Notes under the pieces: model-generated
The model's input: the letters and a program-made list of their open reading frames with translations, nothing else
Told to the model about the DNA's origin: nothing
Database searches by the model: none
Shown here: positions 13,615 to 21,216 of the stretch, piece by piece
Layout of the letters: each line of letters opens with the position of its first letter
Position numbering within the stretch: position 1 is the first letter of the stretch
Source of the DNA: a virus
Length of the DNA stretch: 22,877 bases
Strand: one strand, 5' to 3'
IMG/VR virus record: IMGVR_UViG_3300042731_004366
Location: 1 to 22,877 of that record
Translations under genes and position numbers: made by a program

Positions 13615-14916
13615 ATGAACGAGAATCAGAAAAAGTGGCTGGGGTATGCGATTGTCGTGGCTGCGATCATTCTGTCGAATGTGTTGTTCGGCTACGTGAT
13701 TCCGTATCCCTCGCCGCCTGTGGAAATGCCATTCGGCGCACAGGGCTATACCAATTTCACCGGCTTGATTGTCGAAGCGCCAACATATCAGGCAACCAAC
13801 GAGCCTGCAATGCAGGTGGACAATGACGGCGTGTCCAACGTGTTCGAGGTTTTGGACGGCGGCACACCCGCGCTGGTTGTGGACTCAGACGGCAATACCA
13901 CCATCAGCGGCACGTGCAGCGGGTGCTCGGTCAACTCCGCTTCCGGTCTGCGCATCACCCAACCCACGGCAGCAACGACGGCGACGCCTGCACTGGCGGT
14001 GAATAGCCTTGCGGCCGGGGCAAACTTGCTGGAGGTCCAAGACGCGAGCACGCCCGTGTTTGTGGTAGAGAATGGCGGGGATCATACTATCGCCGGCAAT
14101 GTGGCTATAGCACAACCAACGGCGGCGGCAACGGCAACGCCGATGGTTTATGCGAATACCGCGGCCGACGCGCCGGATCTGCTCGTTGTCGCAAAAGACG
14201 CCACGCCAGTCGTCTCTGTCCACAATGACGGAACGCTGGACGTTGAAGGTGATGTCGATGTCGGCGATACGTTGAACGTTGACGGCGATATCGATCTGGA
14301 CGGCGACGGGTTCGACGTGAACATCACTGCAGGTTTCTCGATTGATGGTGACGCCGCGAGTAACATCAATATCAACACCGGCGATCTGACGATTGAGAAC
14401 GAGGACAAATCGATCATTATCAAAGGCGACGAGGCGGCGGCGGACGCGATCTATCTGGATGCCAATGACGCAGCAGGCACCGGGGTTTCTATCGTAACCG
14501 GCGCGTCGGCGGGGCTGTCCATTGATGGTGGGCTGACCGACATCGGCGGTGGTACATACACCGTTGCGGACGGGGATAACGATTTGGGCGTCGAGGGTGA
14601 CATTGAAACCAATGGGAACCTGGTGTTGTCCAGTGCCAATTATCCAGTTGAGCACGGCAGCGCCGGGCGCGAGATCTATTTTGGTGTGACCAGCGCGTTT
14701 ACCGGCACGACAACGGTATTGAGCACGACGACAGGAATCGAGAATGTAGTGGCAGCTCTGTGCCAGGTGGATGACCCGGATGACGATTCTGGAGATGCGT
14801 TTTTGTGCATCGGCTCGCATACTGACGGTGATGTAACGCTGACGGCGCTGGATGACTCTGGCGATGAATCGACCGAGGTCGATACGACAGTCTACTACAT
14901 TATCTTGGGCTACTAG
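13615..14916 (+). CDS. repeat-rich fibre-like protein with N-terminal membrane anchor
   Basis: Protein of 433 residues. A single hydrophobic helix (WLGYAIVVAAIILSNVLFGY, residues 8-27) follows a short charged start, so it looks like a signal anchor. Three repeats of about 50 residues follow (near 50-195), each with an A-T-x-x-PA-x-x-V start, a LLEV-x-D-x-x-TPV-x-VV middle and a G-x-x-TI-x-G end, as in beta-structured fibre shafts. Next comes an Asp/Gly-rich beta-helix-like part (DVEGDVDVGDTLNVDGDID) that may bind calcium, then a compact C-terminal domain. A trimeric fibre or surface protein is likely. A membrane anchor is odd in a virion protein; it may instead be displayed on the host or be cut during assembly. 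AAGGAG precedes ATG 13615. Confidence 0.7.
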   Translation: MNENQKKWLGYAIVVAAIILSNVLFGYVIPYPSPPVEMPFGAQGYTNFTGLIVEAPTYQATNEPAMQVDNDGVSNVFEVLDGGTPALVVDSDGNTTISGTCSGCSVNSASGLRITQPTAATTATPALAVNSLAAGANLLEVQDASTPVFVVENGGDHTIAGNVAIAQPTAAATATPMVYANTAADAPDLLVVAKDATPVVSVHNDGTLDVEGDVDVGDTLNVDGDIDLDGDGFDVNITAGFSIDGDAASNININTGDLTIENEDKSIIIKGDEAAADAIYLDANDAAGTGVSIVTGASAGLSIDGGLTDIGGGTYTVADGDNDLGVEGDIETNGNLVLSSANYPVEHGSAGREIYFGVTSAFTGTTTVLSTTTGIENVVAALCQVDDPDDDSGDAFLCIGSHTDGDVTLTALDDSGDESTEVDTTVYYIILGY

Positions 14917-14926
14917 GAGGCGAATA

Positions 14927-15292
14927 ATGGATAACTATGTTGTATTAGGCTTTACGCTCGTCAATCCAGCCGACGCCTCCGCCCTGGGCGATAACGATTT
15001 CTACCAGAACGTGCCGTGCGATATGACTATCATTTACGTCTGCGCCGCATCTGATACCGATGATGCAGACCTCACAGTAGACATCAACGACGATGGAACG
15101 GGCGCAATTGAGGCTATCTCGTGCGCGGACAAAGAAGATCCCGGCGAGTGGAAATCGACGCACGTTGGCGGGACTAACGATCCTGTTCGAGTTGCAGCCG
15201 GCAGCGAACTGTCGTTTGACGTAAATGACGCGGATGCAGCAACAACCATACATCTCACCATTTGGGCGCTCGCGTCCGAGGTGTGGGCATAA
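14927..15292 (+). CDS. decoration-like protein, copy 1 of a tandem pair
   Basis: Protein of 121 residues, all-beta in appearance, with YQNVPCDMTIIYVCAASDTD and DKEDPGEWKSTHVGGTNDP segments. AGGAGG lies six bases before ATG 14927. It is about three-quarters identical, by hand alignment, to the protein encoded immediately downstream. Small paired beta proteins right after a capsid gene are commonly capsid decoration or head-fibre subunits; that role is inferred from position and size. Two conserved cysteines (PCDMTIIYVC) could bridge or bind metal. Confidence 0.75.
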   Translation: MDNYVVLGFTLVNPADASALGDNDFYQNVPCDMTIIYVCAASDTDDADLTVDINDDGTGAIEAISCADKEDPGEWKSTHVGGTNDPVRVAAGSELSFDVNDADAATTIHLTIWALASEVWA

Positions 15293-15303
15293 GGAGAATT
15301 GAC

Positions 15304-15666
15304 ATGAAACCAGTAGTTTTGAATTTTACGATGGTCAACCCTGCCGAGGGCGGGGCGCTGGGCGCGCTCGATTTCTATCAGAACGTGCCATGCGATCTGA
15401 CCATTGTCTATGTGTGTGCCGCAGCCGACACGGATGACACCGGCCTGACTGTCGATATCAATGACGATGGAAGCGGGGTCATCACTGGCATCGACGCGGC
15501 AGACAAAGAAGATCCGGGCGAGTGGAAAAGTACTCACGTCGGTGGGACCAATGATCCCGTTGTGGTTGCGGCTGGCAGTGAGCTGTCGTTTGATGCCAAC
15601 AATGCGGCCAATGCGACGACTGTTCACATCTCGATCTGGGCGCTCATCTCCGAGGTCTGGGCATAG
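15304..15666 (+). CDS. decoration-like protein, copy 2 of a tandem pair
   Basis: Protein of 120 residues and a paralogue of the one at 14927. The segments YQNVPCDLTIVYVCAAADTD, DKEDPGEWKSTHVGGTND and the end SEVWA are shared nearly unchanged, while the N-terminus and some loops differ. AAGGAG precedes ATG 15304. Both copies have intact frames and starts, so both are probably made and may occupy different sites or bear different modifications. The third-position changes suggest the duplication is not recent. Confidence 0.75.
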   Translation: MKPVVLNFTMVNPAEGGALGALDFYQNVPCDLTIVYVCAAADTDDTGLTVDINDDGSGVITGIDAADKEDPGEWKSTHVGGTNDPVVVAAGSELSFDANNAANATTVHISIWALISEVWA

Positions 15667-15675
15667 TGATAGAAT

Positions 15676-15703
15676 GAGGCGGGGCGACACATTACCCCGC
15701 CTC
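15676..15703 (+). promoter_or_regulatory. strong hairpin after the duplicated genes
   Basis: A perfect nine-base-pair stem, GAGGCGGGG (15676-15684) with CCCCGCCTC (15695-15703), closes a ten-base loop. It sits in the 54-base gap before ATG 15721 and lacks a following T-run, so simple termination is unlikely; it may protect the 3' end of a processed mRNA or slow RNA polymerase. Confidence 0.5.
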
Positions 15704-15720
15704 CTGAAAGGCAATTGAAT

Positions 15721-15972
15721 ATGGACGAAAAACTGATCAAACGGGCGCGTTTGTACCTGGGCGATGACGGCGAAATGCTGGGCTGTCGCGTCGATGAACA
15801 ATGGAACGTGCTGCGCGTGGTTATAGATTACGGGGTCAAGGGGACAAAGGTGTTTAATATCCCACTGGCCGACCTGCCAGAACTGCCAAAACCCAAGCCG
15901 AAGCCGAGAGCCAAGCGGACGCGAACGGTACGCAAGGCCGCGCCCAAGCCGGCAGAGGAGGGGGGCGAATGA
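15721..15972 (+). CDS. small protein with basic Lys/Pro tail
   Basis: Protein of 83 residues. The first 57 form a small beta-rich domain (LGDDGEMLGCRVDEQWNVLR, then VVIDYGVKGTKVFNIPLADL). The tail is a Lys-Pro-Arg repeat (PKPKPKPRAKRTRTVRKAAP) ending in acidic residues. Such tails can bind DNA or extend from a virion. I chose ATG 15721 over TTG 15715. It overlaps the next gene by four bases. No family recognised. Confidence 0.65.
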   Translation: MDEKLIKRARLYLGDDGEMLGCRVDEQWNVLRVVIDYGVKGTKVFNIPLADLPELPKPKPKPRAKRTRTVRKAAPKPAEEGGE

Positions 15973-16466
15973 ACGCACCAATTATCACGAAGCCCTTTTC
16001 CGGCATTTTAGAATCGGGTATAACCGAGCTAATCGGCATCAATGAAAAAGTCGATCAAAATGACTATAGCGGCAGTGTCGATGTTGATGTATCACCAGGC
16101 CCACAGAATGCCAGTGGCGTGATTCAACAGTTCTCGTTTTACCAGACTGAGGATAGCGGCGGGGCCATCCTGTCGCCTGCTGGCACGCTCTACATTTTGG
16201 ACGCTGATCCTGATGTTGAAAGCGGGGCTACCTCGCTTGATGCTGCCGAATGGGTGACGGTCATCGGCACGGTGGATGTCGCCGCGACGGACTGGAAAGC
16301 GGACGCAAAAGGCAGTATTGCGACAATCACTGATAATTTGATCTACTTTCACGGTGTCGCCAGTCTGTATTTTACATTCAAACTGACCAGTGCCACATCG
16401 GTCAACAGCGCGGCAGGCGATGATGAGCAGCTAGAATTCAATTTTTGGTATCAGCTCTATAGTTAG
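15969..16466 (+). CDS. probable virion protein of unknown function
   Basis: Protein of 165 residues, beta-rich and acidic, starting at ATG 15969 in an ATGA overlap. Segments such as SGVIQQFSFYQTEDSGGAI, GTLYILDADPDVESG and the end LEFNFWYQLYS suggest a single jelly-roll-like or Ig-like domain. Its position among decoration- and lectin-like genes points to a virion surface role, but I recognise no family. Confidence 0.65.
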   Translation: MNAPIITKPFSGILESGITELIGINEKVDQNDYSGSVDVDVSPGPQNASGVIQQFSFYQTEDSGGAILSPAGTLYILDADPDVESGATSLDAAEWVTVIGTVDVAATDWKADAKGSIATITDNLIYFHGVASLYFTFKLTSATSVNSAAGDDEQLEFNFWYQLYS

Positions 16467-16476
16467 GCGGTGACGG

Positions 16477-17178
16477 ATGTACTACTACCAACGCCGCCGT
16501 CTGTGGGGCGGCTATAGCAAAAAAGTGTTGAGTTATGGACCTGTTGCTTACTGGCCCTTGAATGAGGAGTCGGGTTCGGTTGCCTATGACATCAGCGGCA
16601 ACGGGCGCAACGGTGCCTATACTGGCGTTACTCTGGGGCAGGACGGGATTGGGGATGGGGGGACGTGCCCACTGTTTGATGGGGCGAATGATTATGTGAA
16701 TATTATCGCGGCCCAAAATGCGTATAATGGTGCTGAGGGTGCTTTGATAGTATGGGCAAAGGCTAGCGGCGCGGGCATGTGGTCTGATGGCACTTTGCGA
16801 TATATCATTCATCTTTTCGCGGGCGCGACTACATTTATGTATATTCAACGAACCGCTGCTAATAATGCGCTTCAATTCCGGCGGCGGGTGGGGGCAGCTG
16901 ACAAAGTTATAAATGCAACGGGCGTCTCGTCGACGGAATGGATGTCGGTCGGTTTATCGTGGAGTGAAACCGGAGATACTGTAAAAGCATTTTATAATGC
17001 AAGCCAATTGGGAGCGACACAAACGGGACTCGGTACATGGTCAGGCGTACCTTCTGTTATGACGGTGGGGGCATATAACACGACGCCTGCCAATGTATGG
17101 GACGGATACGAAGGAAGCGTCATATTGTTTAATTCTGTACAGTCAAATGCTGCGATGATTGATTTGATGACGATATAG
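16477..17178 (+). CDS. LamG/concanavalin A-like lectin-domain protein
   Basis: Protein of 233 residues. After a short basic start (YYYQRRRLWGGYSKK) comes a LamG-type fold. PVAYWPLNEESGSVAYDISG and GRNGAYTG are the standard opening of that domain, then FDGANDYVNI, and the late WDGYEGSVILFNSV-type strand closes it. Such domains bind carbohydrates, so this is a likely virion-surface adhesin for host glycans. Position among fibre-like genes supports this. GGCGG-type spacing before ATG 16477 gives only a weak ribosome site. Confidence 0.78.
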   Translation: MYYYQRRRLWGGYSKKVLSYGPVAYWPLNEESGSVAYDISGNGRNGAYTGVTLGQDGIGDGGTCPLFDGANDYVNIIAAQNAYNGAEGALIVWAKASGAGMWSDGTLRYIIHLFAGATTFMYIQRTAANNALQFRRRVGAADKVINATGVSSTEWMSVGLSWSETGDTVKAFYNASQLGATQTGLGTWSGVPSVMTVGAYNTTPANVWDGYEGSVILFNSVQSNAAMIDLMTI

Positions 17179-17247
17179 AGGCAGGCGCCTATTTACGGAA
17201 GCGGATTGATATCTGTCTCATCGGAGTAAATCTAGTGGTGACATAAT

Positions 17248-17682
17248 ATGGCAAATTGGCACGGATACTTTGTAGTCGAACGGGGCACAATCGGATCGGG
17301 CAATTGGGCGGCGCTACAAGCCGTCTACGAGGCAATGGGCACGCACGATAGCACAATGCCTGCCGAGAACAACCACAAGCGGGCGCGGCTGGATGGCGAT
17401 GCCGTGATCTATGAATCTTCGTTTGATCCGACCGAGGTCAGTATAGCACAATTCAAGCAACTGTTAGCGGATGAATTTAGTCTAGACGTTGAGGATATCG
17501 AGCATACCGTGGGTAGTGATGACTATGCTGGATACGGAACGACAGTTTGGGAATTTCTCTACAATGACGTGGCGCGCTTTACGGTGCGGCGTTTCGGGGG
17601 CGGCGGGACGTGGGCAGAAAGTCGCGCTGAGGTGTTGGGCTATCTATCTGACAACGCCGCAAGCTGGGAGGAGGCCGAATAA
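17248..17682 (+). CDS. conserved-looking phage protein of unknown function
   Basis: Protein of 144 residues starting at ATG 17248 after a 69-base gap. Clear segments: GYFVVERGTIGSGNWAALQA, ARLDGDAVIYESSFDPTE, an acidic helix (FKQLLADEFSLDVEDIEHTV) and RFTVRRFGGGGTWAESRAEV. I recognise no domain. It overlaps the connector gene (TAATG). The gap before it holds only a six-base ATTTAC/GTAAAT inverted repeat and no convincing promoter. Confidence 0.7.
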   Translation: MANWHGYFVVERGTIGSGNWAALQAVYEAMGTHDSTMPAENNHKRARLDGDAVIYESSFDPTEVSIAQFKQLLADEFSLDVEDIEHTVGSDDYAGYGTTVWEFLYNDVARFTVRRFGGGGTWAESRAEVLGYLSDNAASWEEAE

Positions 17683-18569
17683 TGGCAATCCCGTTGACCG
17701 TATTTTCAACCGTCGTAGACGGGAATACCGGGGATGACGATAACAAGCTGACTGCGCTCGAACAGTACCGCCTGTGCGTTTCGGCTGTTGAGCGGTACAG
17801 CAAGGACGCGCCAGATACGTATACCGAGGACGTGACGGGCGACGCGGGCAATTACTATGCCATCTCAAATCTGACCTATTGGGTCGAGGGGTTTTCCCAC
17901 GTGACGCAGATCGAATATCCAGCGGCAACCATTGCCAGCGACGAGACGCCCCAATATCTAGAGCCGGAGGATTGGGACGATAACTATTGGGCAGAAATCA
18001 GCGGCACACATACGCGGCACATTTATCTACCCCATCACGCGCCGGCAGCAACGGAAACAATGCGGATCACGTACACGGTGCCCTACCAGTGGGTGGCGGG
18101 CGGATCGGCAACGGCAGTAGAGCAAGAAGCGCATGGGTTCACCGCAAATGATTATGTTTATCTGGATAGCACAACCTATACGGCAGCAGACAGCATCCGT
18201 ATTGCCACGCACCAGGTTAGCGCGGTAACGGATGCGGACAATTTTAGCGCAAAGTGGCTACAGGCCGACGTGCCGACAGAACATTTTTTCGCTATTTGCA
18301 ATCTTGCGTCGGGGCTATGCTGCCAGGCACTAGCAGCGAAATATGCCAGCATCGGACGCACGCTGATCAACGTAGATAGCGCAAGCCACGCCAGTAAATC
18401 GAGCGACTACGCCAAGCGTGCCAAAGAGTTCATCGATCTATACCGCAACCAATTAGGTTTCGACCGAGAAGATGATTATCAGGGCGCGGGTGAGTTTATC
18501 GATCTGGACACGAGACCGGGCTATCCCGGCAATCGTGACTATTTGCACCATCGAGGGGAGACGCGGTGA
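17682..18569 (+). CDS. head-tail connector (adaptor) protein with inserted small beta domain
   Basis: Protein of 295 residues. The N-terminal half (ALEQYRLCVSAVERYSKDAP, YLEPEDWDDNYW, RIYLPHH-like strand) and the C-terminal helices (AICNLASGLCCQALAAKYAS, SSDYAKRAKEFIDLYRNQLG) match the layout of phage adaptor proteins that dock under the portal. A segment at about 150-200 (EAHGFTANDYVYLDS to AVTDADNFSAKWLQAD) looks like an inserted small beta-barrel with the HGF-x5-V and AVTDADNF pattern of FCCH-like domains. The stop overlaps the next GTG start. The role as connector is inferred from shape and position after the capsid genes. Confidence 0.65.
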   Translation: MAIPLTVFSTVVDGNTGDDDNKLTALEQYRLCVSAVERYSKDAPDTYTEDVTGDAGNYYAISNLTYWVEGFSHVTQIEYPAATIASDETPQYLEPEDWDDNYWAEISGTHTRHIYLPHHAPAATETMRITYTVPYQWVAGGSATAVEQEAHGFTANDYVYLDSTTYTAADSIRIATHQVSAVTDADNFSAKWLQADVPTEHFFAICNLASGLCCQALAAKYASIGRTLINVDSASHASKSSDYAKRAKEFIDLYRNQLGFDREDDYQGAGEFIDLDTRPGYPGNRDYLHHRGETR

Positions 18570-19030
18570 GCGAATCAGGAATTCGGACAGCAATCAAGGC
18601 GATCGTTTCGGGCGTGTCGAATGTGGGCAACGTATACGATTATGAACGCTGGGCGGCATTTGCCAATGGCAAAGACACGCTTGCCGTGGCAACCATCAGC
18701 GGATCGGAGGTCGTGCGATTCTGGACGATTTCTTGCACAGGTTGTGTAGCGACGTTGGAGACGTTCGCCGGAGACGTGAGGCGCGCGTGGTCATACACCA
18801 TCAGCGGCGCGGTTGGCCTGGACGATTCGGCGGCCAGTGAGAAGACGGCTATCGCATTGGCAGAAGACATCATGGATGCGCTGGACGGGGCGGCAACGAT
18901 TCACACCTCAACAGAGGTCACGGACGGCCGCGTGCATCCGGCGCAATTGAGAATATTTGAGAATCGGCTCATTGCCGGCCTGCTCTGTCACTATATCGAG
19001 ATCACGCAAACCGTATCGGAGGTGGTGTAA
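18566..19030 (+). CDS. probable tail terminator/neck protein
   Basis: Protein of 154 residues, starting at GTG 18566 in a GTGA overlap with the connector gene. An N-terminal helix (IRTAIKAIVSGVSNVG) is followed by strands with FWTISCTGCVATLE, then YTISGAVGLDDSAASEKTAI and a helix. This alpha/beta order and size fit tail terminator proteins, which cap the tail tube and join it to the head. No diagnostic motif is present, so the call rests on order and layout. TAATG links it to the next gene. Confidence 0.55.
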   Translation: MSESGIRTAIKAIVSGVSNVGNVYDYERWAAFANGKDTLAVATISGSEVVRFWTISCTGCVATLETFAGDVRRAWSYTISGAVGLDDSAASEKTAIALAEDIMDALDGAATIHTSTEVTDGRVHPAQLRIFENRLIAGLLCHYIEITQTVSEVV

Positions 19031-19254
19031 TGAACTATGATGGCAAGTATGTCAAGACGAAAGATCAAAAGGCGTTCTGGGCGGTTGATGACGGGCAGCG
19101 GCGATTGATTGTCTCTACTGCCGAGGTATTCGCCGATCCGCGTCCAGTTGAATTGGTGACGGCGGAAGAGTTGGCGGCGATACCGCTAGAGGGAACAATT
19201 GAGCCGGAGCCAGAACCGGAGATCGAGGTCGAGTTTGAGGATTTGGAATTTTAG
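19030..19254 (+). CDS. small acidic protein of unknown function
   Basis: Protein of 74 residues starting at ATG 19030 in a TAATG overlap. The first half (DGKYVKTKDQKAFWAVDDGQ, RRLIVSTAEVF) looks like a small beta domain; the second half is Pro/Glu-rich (EPEPEPEIEVEFEDLEF). Possibly a chaperone or head-tail accessory, with no family recognised. Confidence 0.65.
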   Translation: MNYDGKYVKTKDQKAFWAVDDGQRRLIVSTAEVFADPRPVELVTAEELAAIPLEGTIEPEPEPEIEVEFEDLEF

Positions 19255-19262
19255 GGGGAAAT

Positions 19263-19811
19263 ATGCAATACACGGGGGAATGTGTTGTACCGTGGAAAAT
19301 CTCAGTTGGCGGTCCAGTGATGACGCGCCACGTTGCGCGGTACGCCTGGGCAATATTGCACTGTGCCAATAAGCACGTCATTGATTTGGGGAGTGGTACA
19401 GGCTACGGCTCGTTTATGTTGAGCTGGGTAGCCCGAATGGTGACAGGATTGGAGAAAAATGCGGATTGTGTCTTTTTCGCGCAGGAGAATTTCGACACGA
19501 TTTTCTGTCGTTATCGCCAGGCTGACATTACGGTAGACGCCATACCACAGGCCGACGTATATGTCGCCTTCGAGATACTGGAACATCTCGACAGCCCACA
19601 CCGACTGATTGGGCGTCTGCCGCCTGGAAAATTGCTATGGTCAATGCCCGTCAACGACATATCACAATTCCACAAGCGGGGCTATTCTGTCTCACAGATT
19701 GACTATCTGATGGGTCGTGGTGGGTGGTTTCAGGCCGGAGACGGCCTGATTGTACCGAGGGATCGGGCGTGGTTTGCGCCCAACAACGTGATTGGAATGA
19801 GGGAGGTATAA
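19263..19811 (+). CDS. class I SAM-dependent methyltransferase
   Basis: Protein of 182 residues. Motif I, HVIDLGSGTGYGSFML, binds S-adenosylmethionine; the next acidic strand is VTGLEKNADC; motif IV is VYVAFEILEHLDSPHRL. It is shorter than a full enzyme with a target-recognition domain, so small molecules, sugars or protein side chains are likelier substrates than DNA. It lies in a three-gene modification cassette with a DUF4177-like gene and a GT-B glycosyltransferase, between tail genes, which fits methylation of a glycan. GGGGGA precedes ATG 19263. Confidence 0.82.
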   Translation: MQYTGECVVPWKISVGGPVMTRHVARYAWAILHCANKHVIDLGSGTGYGSFMLSWVARMVTGLEKNADCVFFAQENFDTIFCRYRQADITVDAIPQADVYVAFEILEHLDSPHRLIGRLPPGKLLWSMPVNDISQFHKRGYSVSQIDYLMGRGGWFQAGDGLIVPRDRAWFAPNNVIGMREV

Positions 19812-19812
19812 A

Positions 19813-19995
19813 ATGATTCAATGGGAATATAAGGTTGTGATTCTACAGCCGGGGCAGAACGAGATTGATACGCTCAATGCAGAGGGACAAGAGGGCTGGA
19901 TGGTTTGGCAAAGTGATCGCTGCCCGATAGATGGCGAGGTCGTTTTTCACCTGATGCGCCCAATGCGGGCAGAGGAAAAGCCGGGGGAGAGTTAA
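19813..19995 (+). CDS. DUF4177-like small protein
   Basis: Protein of 60 residues. It starts IQWEYKVVIL, then LNAEGQEGWMVW and ends VVFHLMRP, which follows the DUF4177 pattern (W-E-Y-K-V-V, LN-x-x-G-x-EGW, strand with LxR). Function of the family is unknown. It sits between the methyltransferase and glycosyltransferase genes, with four bases to the next ATG at 20000. A good ribosome site (GGGAGG) lies just upstream. Confidence 0.65.
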   Translation: MIQWEYKVVILQPGQNEIDTLNAEGQEGWMVWQSDRCPIDGEVVFHLMRPMRAEEKPGES

Positions 19996-19999
19996 TACA

Positions 20000-21076
20000 A
20001 TGCGAATCATGATTATGTATCCCGGCGCAGAGTGGAGCGTCTACGACGTGGCGCGCGGATACGAAACGGCGCTGGCGAATCTGGGTCACGAGGTACGGCC
20101 ATTCAACTATCATTTGCACTATCGCTATCAAAAGACGTTTTTGGGCTGGCTATGTCAGACACAAGGGATGAAATTTCCGGCAGACGCGGCATGTCTGCGA
20201 GCAACAGAGGCGTCAATCACCGAAATTGTCGAATTTGCGCCGCAATTGCTCTTTATCGTGTCGGGGCTGGGCTGGCACCGGCGGGGCTATGATCTGGCCT
20301 ATCGCCTGGGTATTCCAATGGTATTTGTTTGCACAGAGTCACCGTATATGGATGCGGAACAATACGAAATTGTGGCAAAAGGCCATATTTCGATGGTATT
20401 CACCAATGACCGTGTAAGCGTTCCCGTCTATGAGGATTTATGTCCAACGTACTATTTGCCGCATTCATTCGATCCGACGCGCCATTATCGCCGCGATGTG
20501 GGGCTGGAATATCAAACGGACGTATTTTTCTGGGGCACGCTGTGGGCAGAGAGACGGCATTTGCTGGGATCGCTCGATCTGTCGGCCTATCGCGCCAAAG
20601 TCGGTGGGGCGTATACTGATCCAAATCGTCCTGACGTTTTGATTGGCGAGATCATGGACAACGAGGAAATGGCGCTGTGGTATAGTGGCACAAAACTCGC
20701 GCTCAACCATCACCGCAAAGACGTATTCGGCGGCGGCTTGCTGGCTCGTGGTGACGCCTATAGTCTGGGGCCGCGCGCGTTCGAGATTGCAGCGATGGGA
20801 GCATTTCAATTGTGCGATGATACGCGTCCGGAATTAAGAGACGTTTTCGGCGATAGCATTGCAACGTATGCTGATGCCGAGGAGTGCCAGGACAAAATTG
20901 ACTATTACCTGACGCACGACGCGGAACGGGAGGGAATGGCACAGGCGGCATGGAGGCGCGTGCAATCGTGTTCGTTTGAACAACGCGCCAACCAGATCGT
21001 TATTCCGGCATTGGAGCGATTGTTTCGTTCATCTCGGGCGAGGCGATGGCCCGGTTGTGTGAGACGTAACGTGTAA
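20000..21076 (+). CDS. GT-B glycosyltransferase (CgeB-like/group 1)
   Basis: Protein of 358 residues with two Rossmann halves. The N-terminal half opens RIMIMYPGAEWSVYDVARGY and has YDLAYRLGIPMVFVCTESPY; the C-terminal half has TDVFFWGTLWAERRHLL and the group-1 signature SLGPRAFEIAAMGAFQLCDD, followed by FGDSIATYADAEECQDKIDY. The pattern matches the CgeB-like or Glyco_trans_1_2 family. Donor and acceptor are unknown; the gene directly precedes the tail tube region, and phage tail tubes and capsids are known targets of phage-encoded glycosyltransferases, so glycosylation of tail proteins is a reasonable inference. GGGGGAGAG lies upstream of ATG 20000. Confidence 0.8.
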   Translation: MRIMIMYPGAEWSVYDVARGYETALANLGHEVRPFNYHLHYRYQKTFLGWLCQTQGMKFPADAACLRATEASITEIVEFAPQLLFIVSGLGWHRRGYDLAYRLGIPMVFVCTESPYMDAEQYEIVAKGHISMVFTNDRVSVPVYEDLCPTYYLPHSFDPTRHYRRDVGLEYQTDVFFWGTLWAERRHLLGSLDLSAYRAKVGGAYTDPNRPDVLIGEIMDNEEMALWYSGTKLALNHHRKDVFGGGLLARGDAYSLGPRAFEIAAMGAFQLCDDTRPELRDVFGDSIATYADAEECQDKIDYYLTHDAEREGMAQAAWRRVQSCSFEQRANQIVIPALERLFRSSRARRWPGCVRRNV

Positions 21077-21079
21077 TTA

Positions 21080-21151
21080 ACCGGCTGGTCTAGGGTGTGG
21101 TTAGCTGCCACACCTGAACGGGGTGCCTCCCTCCACCCCTGACCAGCCGGT
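21080..21151 (+). ncRNA. three-way-junction RNA-like element before the tail tube gene
   Basis: The gap between 21076 and 21217 holds a compact fold. P1 is an 11-base-pair perfect stem (21080-21090 with 21141-21151). Inside it, P2 pairs GGTGTGG (21094-21100) with CCACACC (21108-21114) around seven bases, and P3 pairs GGGGTG (21120-21125) with CACCCC (21134-21139) around eight bases. The three stems meet with only one to five unpaired bases between them. No T-run follows, so it is not a terminator, and it lacks tRNA features. It may be a leader element, a processing signal or a small RNA. A ribosome site, TAGGAG, follows 50 bases later. Confidence 0.5.
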
Positions 21152-21216
21152 GATCGAGGGAAACGGGAATAGAGCCACTGTGGGAGGTGGGCAATGACAC
21201 AATAGGAGTATAACAA

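Noticed and set aside
15676-15703. Rho-independent terminator after the duplicated genes
   Set aside because: The stem is strong but no T-run follows it, so I list it only as a hairpin.
13885-15981. Long minus-strand open frames across the fibre-like and duplicated genes
   Set aside because: They are complements of Asp/Gly-rich coding sequence. The plus-strand genes have good starts, sites and paralogy; the reverse frames have none.
17179-17247. Promoter for the gene at 17248
   Set aside because: TTGATA is followed by TAAATC at only 15 bases; the match is weak and the gap holds just a short ATTTAC/GTAAAT repeat.
21080-21151. tRNA or tRNA-like gene
   Set aside because: The fold has three arms with an 11-pair closing stem and no T-loop, anticodon arm or CCA end on either strand.
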